A DNA stretch of 64,000 bases, taken from Azorinus chamasolen (taxonomy: Eukaryota; Mollusca; Bivalvia; Cardiida; Solecurtidae). The position numbers and the translations under genes were made by a program. The notes under the pieces are model-generated. The model saw only the letters and a program-made list of their open reading frames with translations, was not told where the DNA came from and searched no databases. Positions within the stretch are counted from its first letter, which is position 1; each line of letters starts with the position of its first letter. Below are positions 25,139 to 33,781 of this stretch, piece by piece. Location of the stretch: contig OY755241.1 of the NCBI GenBank assembly GCA_963576725.1, positions 52,703,955 through 52,767,954 on the forward strand, written 5' to 3'.

Positions 25139-26234
25139 AAGTACAAAAATGAGTCATGCAGGAAACACCACATACAGAACAAACAGTCGCCCGAACAGCA
25201 ACACAAGGAAACAGCAAATGTACATAACTATAAAAACATCAAGAGACACACAAAGACAAAAGAAACATACAATAGGGGGAATATGAATGTACCGCCTTGG
25301 AACGGTCAGTGACAAAAGCCACTGGGGGGTTAAACCGGTTTATGGGCGCCCAACCACACACTTATTCCATCCCCACCCTAAATGACAAACAGTGTTAATA
25401 AACGTATCCCCTCTCCGACTAATCTACAACAACCGCGATGGCAAATACAGTGGTAAAGTGCATGTATAGCGAAAACATTTAAGTGAGCAAACTGTATCCA
25501 TTTATCGCTAGTGTACTCAATGATTGAGCTGCAAACAGAGTTACTGTAGAAAAGTGATAAAGGGTACGACAAAAACGAAATAGTACAGATATCCGACGTT
25601 CTCCTTCCGTTTCTGGATTTATGAGGTCGCCTTCATAGAGTACTAAACCTTTCTTGTCGGCGTACATGCAAAGAGGCCAGTGTGATTGCCAACTGTAAAA
25701 GGGTTCACAACCAAATATGCAATATGTTGTAGTACTACAGGATCATATCCCTTTTTAATGAATTTTTTAACATATTTGATGAACAAAGTGAGAAAATGGG
25801 TATGTCCAATAATCTTACGAAGTTTGTAAATCACATCACCATAAAATTCAGGATGTGAAATACCGTGTCGCAGAAGCGCCTTGAGATTACATTGGTACTT
25901 GCCAATAAGCGAGAGATTTCGATAGTAAAAATTAGAGAAAGTTTTTCTTAGTTTATGGTATCTATATCCTTGCTTAAGTAGTTTTTCAGTTAAAATGAGA
26001 GTTCGACTGTTAAAATCGTCAATAGATGAACAACCTCTAGCAAAACGAATAAGTTGAGATATATAAACCCCGTAATATGGAGCACGGGGAACATCCCCGT
26101 CAAGATGAGGAAAATTTACAATATTAAAATCAAAATCATCTCTTTTGTCATATATTTTAGAAGAAATCATTCCATTATCAATTTTAAGGTCTAGATCAAG
26201 AAACGCTGCATAATTGTCGTACGGGTTAGCTTTA
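25139..26234 (-). pseudogene. RT-like element, copy 1: C-terminal part and 3' region
   Basis: The open frame read from 26234 down to the stop at 25643 contains AAFLDLDLKI, KIYDKRDDFDFNIVNFPHLD, YGVYISQLIRFARG, LTEKLLKQGYRYHKLRK and ends NPFTVGNHTGLFACTPTRKV-stop. I recognise this as the conserved segment that follows the RT domain in an animal retroelement family usually left as 'uncharacterized protein'. Copy 2 (48773-50905) keeps the RT palm itself. I cannot assign the class securely; a Penelope-like origin is possible. 25139-25642 is the 3' non-coding part. The first annotated methionine for this frame lies in the inserted element and is spurious. The protein continues upstream at 27861-27925, after the insertion. 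Confidence 0.75.
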
Positions 26235-27860
26235 TTATGTCCCCCCCCCATATTTATATGGGGAGACATATTGTTTTCGTGAGAGTTGTCTGTCTGTTTG
26301 TCTGTCTGTCTGTCCGTCCGTCCGTCTGTCCGTCTGTCCGTCACACTTTTTTGTCCGGACGATAACTTCAATATGCCTGATGCCAGTTGATTGAAACTTC
26401 ATATATGGAAAGAGCATAATGAGAGGAAGTGTCATGCACAAGGTCCATAACTCTGGCTTCACTAATATAGGAGTTATTGCCCCTTGTAAAAAATAGCACT
26501 TTTTTGTCCGGACGATAACTCCTATATGGCTCATGCCATTGGAATGAAACTTCATACATGGAAAGATCATGACGAGAGGAAGTGTCATACACAAGGTCCA
26601 TAACTCTGGCTTCACTAATAATGGAGTTATTGCCCTTGTAAAAAAAAATCACTATTTTTTTTGTCCGGAGGATAACTCCTATATGGCTCATGCCATTGGA
26701 TTGAAACTTCATATATGGAAAGATCATGACAAGAGGAAGCGTCATACACAAGGTCTATAACTCTGGCTTCACTGATGATGGAGTTATTGCCCTTGTAAAA
26801 AAATTCAAATTGAATTGTCCGGACGATGACTCCTATATAACTGATGCCATTGGAATGAAACTTCATATATGGAAAGATCATGACAAGAGGAAGTGTCATA
26901 CACAAGGTCCATAACTCTGGCTGCACTTATAATGGAGTTATTGCCCTTGTAAGAAAAATTCACAATTTTTTGTCCGGACAATAACTCCTTTATGGCTGAT
27001 GCCATTGGATTGAAACTTCATATATGGAATGATCATGACAAGAGGTAGTGTCATACACAAGGTCCATAACTCTGGCTTCACTAATAAAGGAGTTATTGTC
27101 CTTGTAATGTTTTTCAATATTCTTTTGTCCGGACGGTAACTCCTATATGGCTCATGCCATTGGATTGAAACTTCATACATGGAAAGATCATGATAAGAGA
27201 AAGTGTCATGCTTAAGGTCCATAACTCTTGTCTCACTAATATTGGAGTTATTGCCCTTTGTAAAAAAAATCACAATTTTTTGTCAGGATGATAACTCCTA
27301 TATGGCACATGCCATTGGAGTGAAACTTCATACATGGAAAGATCATGATAAGAGAAAGTGTCATGCATAAGGTCCTTAACTCTGGCTTCAATAAATTGAG
27401 AGTTATTGCTCTTGTACATTTTTTAACGCTTTCTTGTCCGGATGATAACTCCTACATGGCTCTGACCATTGTATTGAAACTTCATACATGGAAAGAGCAT
27501 GACGAGAGAAAGTGTCATGAACAAGGCACATAACTCTGGCTTCAATACTTTTGGAGTTATTGCCCTTTGTTACATTTTTTGTCCGATCAATAACTCCTGT
27601 TCGACTGATGCTATTGGAATGACATTTCATTTATGGAAAGAGCATGATGAAAGTAAGTGTCGTGCACAAGGGCCATAACTCTGGTGTCAATATATTTGGA
27701 GTTATTAGCTGTTATCATTTTCTTCTTGAAAAATGTGGTGTGGAAAGTGCATAATGAGGGGAAGTATCAATCATCAAGTCCATAACATTTTTAGTGATTT
27801 CCCTTTACATATTGTTTTTATTAGAGGGGAGACATCCGTTTTTGTGACAAAAACCTCTAG
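26235..27860 (+). mobile_element. Non-autonomous Helitron-like element with tandem-repeat core
   Basis: A 1626-bp insertion in the RT element, defined by comparison with copy 2, which retains agctttattcaatttgag uninterrupted at 49898-49915. The left junction is agcttta|ttatgtcccc. The right end is a hairpin (gtttttgtgacaaaaac) followed by cctctag|ttcaattt. An insertion between A and T without target duplication, plus a terminal hairpin just before CTAG (CTRR), are Helitron hallmarks. The 5' end is not a canonical TC. The inside has a small palindrome (catatttatatg), a tctg/tccg microsatellite (26288-26345) and nine ~154-bp units. Open frames through it are fortuitous. Bivalve elements with this plan (microsatellite plus ~155-bp core repeats) are known to me as pearl/Helentron-type. 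Confidence 0.75.
26350..27720 (+). repeat. Core tandem repeat, ~154-bp unit, nine copies
   Basis: aggtccataactctgg recurs at 26441, 26593, 26751, 26904, 27060, 27214, 27370, 27523 and ~27669 (last copies diverged), spacing 146-158 bp. Each unit has tttttgtccggacgataact, a catgccattggattgaaact core and ggagttattgcccttgtaaa. Divergence rises toward the right end. Confidence 0.92.
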
Positions 27861-27925
27861 TTCAATTTGAGTTCTTTAGGATAAATTGTAGGAATCAGAG
27901 CATCAAAGCCTTGATCACAACTTTT
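27861..27925 (-). pseudogene. RT-like element, copy 1: upstream fragment
   Basis: Minus-strand reading gives DQGFDALIPTIYPKELKLN, the segment directly before the AAFLDLDL block at 26234. Copy 2 has the matching FFDIMIPTIYPKDLKLN at 49899-49960. Upstream of ~27925 the match is lost, so the RT palm is missing in this copy. Confidence 0.7.
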
Positions 27926-29438
27926 GTGTTAGGATAAATTATATGAAGTCCATACATTGAATCATTTGTGGTCATTCATCATGCTTTAGGTCTACACACT
28001 GAAACCCAGGTGTAAGGAGCCGATATCCTATATTATAACATAAAATTATACCTTGATAGAGTGATTCAGATAGCAGGAAAATGCACCATTCAATGTGGCA
28101 TACCAAAACAAATTCGGCTATCGGGAGGGGACACCCCTGACTTTTCTGGGTACGACCCTGCACAGTATGGCTATTGGCTGAAAATTCAGTTCATATTGCA
28201 GCTGAGTAAAACGCAAATAACATTCCCTACTAAAGATATGAAGCTCATAATCATATCCGTCTGGTACCCACCGGACATGTGTATATTTTAATGTTAACTT
28301 TATCAAATACAATAGCTATATTATGGATTAAAATTTCTTTTACCGTATTATGTACACGGACTTAAAATCTCATTGTCAGTACCGAATATGTACACAAACC
28401 ACCGAAAGACACAACATATATGAATCTATTTATCTTCACAAGATATGAATGTCATATTCGTTGTGAGGGAGAAACACCGGATGTTACTTTACAACCCATT
28501 TTACGTCATAATAACTAAAGTTTGGGATTTTCTGCTCATGATTTTACTAAATATATTCATAGGGGCCCGGCCTGGCCCGGCCCGGCCCGAGCACAATGAA
28601 TAAATGAATTAATGAATTTACGGATAAATAAATGCTGCCTAAGCGAGTGGCGTTTAGTTTCTAATTCCCAGATTATTATCCTGTCTGTCAATTTCTGATG
28701 TTCAGAACAAACTAAAAATAGTGCTTACCGGACATGAATCTAAACACAAGTTACAGGACATAATTACTCAGCGATTAACATGTTTGTAAGCTGCTTTTGT
28801 TACATTTTAACTACATTGTATTTTACATGAATATTTATTATCGACTCGTCTTACAGAGAAATATCGGATATGAGCCCGAAAACATTATTTCTCATAAAAA
28901 CATGTTCTACTGCTGTGTAGCAATAAATACGACTATTTATTAAATTATTTATTCATTACGGAGAGAAGAATTTGTTTGGTTGGGGGGGGGGGTATCAAGA
29001 TACCAGACAGTTGTGCGAACGAACGAACAGATGGACAAACACAGAGGGGGTACGTGCATATGAACGTTGGCAGGAAATATCTGACGGACAGGCGGACAGG
29101 CATTGTCAACAAGACCAGATCCGACCATACCTAACCACATTGGAGATGCATGTTTCTTAAATTATTTTTTATTTCATTTTATATTTCTTTGCTCGCACAT
29201 GCAATCCATATCGCATGCTAAGCAGCAGTCATCCATTCAGAAATTATGCTTAGTTAGGCCACGCCTCTATGATTTTTAATTGGCCAATAAGTCAATTAAC
29301 AATGGGATACCAGATAACGAACGATCGCAAGCGTGATGATAACACATCATATTTCACGATTCGGCCTGAAAACTGCGGGCTATTAAGTTTACCTGTGTTC
29401 CAATACCTTTAACTGCTGTCTGTTGAACACTTTATTAA
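27926..29438. other. Unassigned DNA with satellite relics
   Basis: Contains degenerate GGATATGA satellite pieces near 28245-28285 and 28440-28500, a cggccc short repeat at 28564-28590 and a G-run at 28981-28991. No coding feature is supported. Confidence 0.5.
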
Positions 29439-29661
29439 TTAACCCTTTCCCTGTTCAGTATTCATGTTAGAAAAAAAAGACATGAATATTTATTTATTTT
29501 TAATGTAAACTTTTCAAGGGATTTTGTGTTGACAAAATCTATATGATTTCAAAAAGCAAATAGAGCGGACCCTGATTAAACTACTCATATAGGAGTCTTT
29601 TGATATTGGCCTACTTTGCTTGCAAATGCGCAAAAAGGCGTTCACATGGGGAAAGAGTTAT
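29439..29661. mobile_element. TTAA-target MITE, family A (degenerate)
   Basis: Starts TTAA + CCCTTTCCCTGTTCAG and ends GGGGAAAGAG + TTAT. Central remnant hairpin: gcggaccctgattaaactac ... gagtcttttgatattggcct. It follows the family A plan: terminal CCC/GGG and a core near one end. Confidence 0.7.
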
Positions 29662-29829
29662 TGATAAAACAGATTCCTATTCGAAGCATTATTTATTCCA
29701 CCGAATTTGTGTATTGGCCCGATTGCCTTACATATGTGTTTTATTAGTCTTTAGGTATATTTAAAATTTAATTTCAAGAGACTGCCTTCTAGTCGTAATG
29801 AACGTATTACATCAATTATTTTGTGTTAA

Positions 29830-29981
29830 AGCAAGTGACTGCTTAAAGCAAGGTGAAAGTAAAACAGAACGCTCCTATAGGAGCGTTCTGTTTTACTTTC
29901 ATCTTGCTTTAAGCGGCCACCTGCCCTAAATACCAAATAATTAACACAATTTAGTGGCCGTTATAGAGAGGTTTTTCTGTA
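29830..29981. mobile_element. TA-target MITE, family H-like, partial
   Basis: Near-perfect hairpin: agtaaaacagaacgctcc / ggagcgttctgttttact, apex CTATAG, flanked by gcttaaagcaaggtg and catcttgctttaagc. The right end (gttatagagaggtttttctgta) matches the pogo-like terminus of family H; the left terminus is lost. Confidence 0.7.
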
Positions 29982-31239
29982 ATATTTGAAAACGAACAGA
30001 CCTAAAAAGGTTAAAGTTGTTAGGTTTGTTTTCGAAGTTTCTTTCCTTAACAATAACAGTTCGTCGTGCTGCGATATTAATTTACTATATAGTACATGTA
30101 CTGAAAATCTCATTTTAGGTGCCGAATGAGTCATTTAAACGGAGTCACACAGATATGAATTCCATATTCATCAGGAGGGAGAGACGCCGGCAATGAACAT
30201 AAATCTTGTACTTTTTAACATGTAAGAATGGTTTCACTCTCACAGTTTAACTGTTTACTTTTATTTTCCATTTGATACCACAGGGAAATCCTGTGAACCA
30301 TTTCCATTTCCAAATATAAGAAATTCCTTAAAATTCGCTTTGACCATAAATATCGGATATGAGCTACACGGAAACGTATTATCTTTTTTCTAGCGCAAGT
30401 ACTATTTCACCGGAAAATACAGTTCATGTACATGTGCCGATTCTATAGATATATCTCTTTATCTGTGCTTTATTTTAATTCAATACCTACTGAATATTTA
30501 TGGTAAAAATAGATATACATGTAATTAAATAAAGAAGGTGGGCTACTGTAGCTATTAAGACATTAAAGAAACAGATTTGTCAAATTCCATTGGCAAACAA
30601 AAGACCCTAGTCAGACGGCTCCTATATGATGTGGGTCTACTACATTTGCAAATGCATGAAATGCGTTTATATGAATGAAGGGTATAATGAGTTTTATCAT
30701 AAACGGATTTAAAATTCATATTATTCAGGGCGGAGAAGCACCCCAACCCGTTATTAGCTGGACGTCGCGATGCAAGTGAAATACCGTTAAAGTTATGTAA
30801 AACCCTGAAGAAATAAAAAATAAATACATAGTTACTGTTAGACAGCTTATATCCCGAGTGATGCGTTTTCCATACATGTGTACTTTATATTCGGGACATA
30901 ACAGAACAAAATCACCACTAATCTCAACTTATTTTGTCGTATTTGTCATTTGCTCTAGAATTGCCTCTTTGTAGCATGTAGCTATTAATTTCTGTTTTCC
31001 AGATCCGAGACTGTTCTGTCTATTAATTTGCATTTGTTTATTACGAAATGTATGTACTGCCAACGGGGCATTTTACAAACATTTAAACTAAATGTGTTCT
31101 ACTGTCCCTTATTATAACAGACATCGATATTATTTAACGATTTACAATTAACCTTTAGAAATTTTATTTTTTGCCTTCTCAAAAGCTTCTATTCAGTACA
31201 TCAAACCAATTACTAGCTGGAGTATATTTTTGTTAAGGA
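29982..31239. other. Unassigned DNA with MITE and satellite relics
   Basis: 30140-30200 and 30340-30365 are degenerate GGATATGA satellite pieces. 30474-30688 is an eroded family A MITE (ctagtcagacggctcctat at 30608). No gene is supported. Confidence 0.5.
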
Positions 31240-31310
31240 ATATTTATTCATTCATTCATTCCATTATCAAACAGAGCAGACCCTGATCAGACGGGTACAC
31301 TCAAAAGGGG
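31240..31310. repeat. Family A MITE remnant
   Basis: attcattcattc followed by caaacagagcagaccctgat and cagacgg: half of the family A hairpin core, interrupted by a C-rich stretch at 31318-31330. Confidence 0.55.
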
Positions 31311-31382
31311 TACACTCACCCCCCCCCCCCTTATCAAAAGCCCCCCTTCAAAGTATAGATTCATATCACGAGGTTCCCATTG

Positions 31383-31695
31383 AAAACAGTGTAGATCCAT
31401 ATCACGAGGTTCCCTAAGGAGCCTTAAGGCTTGGATCTATACTGTTTGTCTATGCGCTGAATACATCCTGAATACAGTACAACTCCACTAAAATCACTTA
31501 GCACCTGTATGTCCTTCTCTATTTACATTGAACACAGTGTTGATCCATATCACAAGGTTCCCTATGGCGCCTTAAGGCTTGGATCTACACTGTTTGTCTA
31601 TAGATGCGCTGACCACATCCTGAATACAGTACAACTCTACTAAAATCACTTAGCACCCGTATGTCGTTCTCTATTTACATTGAACACAGTGTAAA
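31383..31695. repeat. Tandem duplication, ~158-bp unit
   Basis: gatccatatcac...ggttccct...gccttaaggcttggatctac recurs at 31394 and 31552, with ctgaatacagtacaactc following each. Each unit is itself an imperfect hairpin: agtgtagatcca pairs with tggatctacact. Confidence 0.8.
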
Positions 31696-31760
31696 GGCCT
31701 AACATGATGAGGATAGTGTATACAATGAAGATATTATCCTAATAGACTATAAGAACGTAT

Positions 31761-32378
31761 ATATATGTAAGACTCAAATCGTGGGTCGGTCCCAGATCGA
31801 GGGCCGATTCGAAAATCGTGGGCCGATCCAAAATCGTGGCCTGTTTTCTGAAATCTTGAAAGGCCCTTTAGCCCCACATAGAAGTTTAAGCCTTCAATCA
31901 TGCAACTTCTGTTATAAAATCCATCTCTTTACAGAACCAATTGGGGTTCGGATCTTTTGACATCGGTTGTCTCCGGTTCTGAACTACATCTATAGTAGTT
32001 TCACTCCGACATCTACGGTTGAAAAATATGACGTCATTTACGCACAACGTCGTCCGTTTTCACGTCGTATCATTTCGCGCCCCCATTATTTGGACATTTT
32101 ATTTTTCTTTAACTCCGCCAGTCTATATAGATCTATATTTTTAAAATTTTAGATCTATTTGCAGTTTTTAATGAGCATAGGATGCCTTTACTTTGCCGCG
32201 GGTATTTAGATCTATATCAAATTTGTGATCTGTGTATTTGGTCAGGTAGGATGTGTTTTTGTGGGTTATAAATCGGCCCACGATTTGGGAGCAAACGGCC
32301 CACGGTTTTGGATCGGCCCACGATTTTCGAATCGGCCCTCGATCTTGGACCGGCCCTCGATTTGAGTCTTACATATAT
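31761..32378. mobile_element. DNA element with ~85-bp terminal inverted repeats
   Basis: The left arm (31765-31845; tgtaagactcaaatcg, agatcgagggccgattcg, aaaatcgtgggccgatcc) is inverted at 32270-32375 (ggatcggcccacgattttcg, gaccggccctcgatttgagt, cttaca). Each arm has internal repeats of a 16-18-bp motif (atcggcccacgatttt). The flanks are tatata on both sides, so a TA or TATATA target is likely. The interior (~430 bp) has no coding capacity. Confidence 0.82.
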
Positions 32379-32545
32379 AAAGTACAACGGACATGGGTAA
32401 CATATTTAATAAGTACACAAAAGGCTTGAGAGCCTTTTCAGAATTAAAAAAAAACGTATTTCGCAGCTGCACGCACTAAGACTAGACATGAAAATATGAT
32501 TACGAGTTTATAAAAACTATATTTATGGAATATAGGGTTATATAA

Positions 32546-32772
32546 TTATCCCTTTCCCTTATATTAACGCATTTTCACGCATTTGCAAACAGAGAAGACC
32601 CAGATCAGACGGCTCCTGTTTGCGCATTGAATTTGAATTCGATATATCTTTTTCTTTAGTTTCTAAAATAGCTACAATATTCCACCTTCCATATTTCATT
32701 ATAACTATTTTGTCCATGAATACTCAGTAGGTATTACAATTTGGAATAAATATAGAACAGGGAATGGGTTAA
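32546..32772. mobile_element. TTAA-target MITE, family A
   Basis: TTAT + CCCTTTCCCTTATATTAACG at the left; AACAGGGAATGGG + TTAA at the right. The core hairpin is half deleted: cccagatcagacggctcctg then gtttgcgc. The long A/T-rich arm (ccttccatatttcattataa) matches the family A copy at 55893-56142. Confidence 0.75.
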
Positions 32773-32969
32773 ATATATGTAGATGTGATTATACAATTTC
32801 TGCCAAAGTAAACAACTCGTGGATTTTTCACCATCATAAAAATCAGCATATGAGTATTTATTATGTTATTATTTTACATGCCGTTGATCCCAGCATGCTG
32901 GTCAGAACACGCAATACATCCTCCAAGTTTTCCACCAATCATGTAGATCGCAGCTGAGGGTTATACATA

Positions 32970-33252
32970 TAGTTGAATTTCGATATCTTGAACTTCAAGG
33001 GACCATACAAATTACTTCGAGATAAGACATTCGACTCACCCGATTTCTAACCTAAACAATATTCACAAGTTTACAGTTTAATGCAGATCTAAAGTAATGC
33101 TGAAAGCACATGTAGGAGTTTTCAGCATTACTTTCGACCTGCATTAGGCTGTCGCATGTGTTTTTATAAATGCGTAGTGATACATTTTCAAACAACTCTG
33201 TTTCTTAAATTTTGGCTATCCCGAAGTTCGAGTGATATTGGTTCGAATTATC
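32970..33252. mobile_element. TA-target MITE, family G, copy 1
   Basis: Left end tatagttgaatttcgatatc; right inner end ctatcccgaagttcgag. Central hairpin: agatctaaagtaatgctgaa, apex gcacatgtaggagt, then ttcagcattactttcgacct. The extreme right end is lost. Confidence 0.75.
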
Positions 33253-33344
33253 ACAATCCGCATCCCGCTGTAAATTGGAGAGGGCTAAATCAGCGAGTTG
33301 TTCCAATTCGTTCAAGCTATTTGAGAAAATATTGATCGAGTGTA

Positions 33345-33398
33345 ATATGCCTACAGCTTTGATCATGATAAGACGCCGAGTTACTGGGCGTCTCACCT
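33345..33398. repeat. Hairpin remnant (family F-like) at the LINE 3' junction
   Basis: tatgcctacagctttgatca then taagacgccgagttactggg and cgtctcacc aligns with the centre of the family F MITE at 48242-48464. The hairpin is cut off at 33398 where the LINE poly-A begins. Confidence 0.5.
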
Positions 33399-33781
33399 TT
33401 TTTTTTGTAATACATATTTTATTTCATCTATATTTTGTTCAACATATATTACATACTATAATTATTACATCAATATAAGATGAAAAACTATGCTTTATGA
33501 GAGAAATAGAAGAAGAAGAAGAAGTACTGTACAAGGGTAGTGTGAATGCATGAGTGGACGTAAAGAAAGGTTTGTCAGCGGTACACTGTACTGAATTTAA
33601 GGGCAAGATTTAATTAGTCGTGTTTGAAATTAACTACCTGTTGTTTGTAAAATCCTTTGAGTAAAAGGTTTCCATTTAATTTCATGAGTATCTAGTTTAT
33701 CCTTATTTTGTGCTATTTGTTTTTCAATGCTTATTTTTTCTAAAAGATGGCCTTCAAATTGACTGAAGATTGGAATCTGTT
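33399..33781 (-). other. 3' UTR and poly-A of the L1/Tx1-like LINE
   Basis: Minus-strand sequence downstream of the RT stop. A run of T at 33399-33407 on the plus strand corresponds to a short poly-A tail. 33500-33520 holds a small gaa repeat. Confidence 0.55.

Noticed and set aside
26368..27273. Chain of 60-130-aa minus-strand frames with repeated MKFHSNGISHIGVIV-like motifs
   Set aside because: They are the ~154-bp core repeats of the Helitron-like element.
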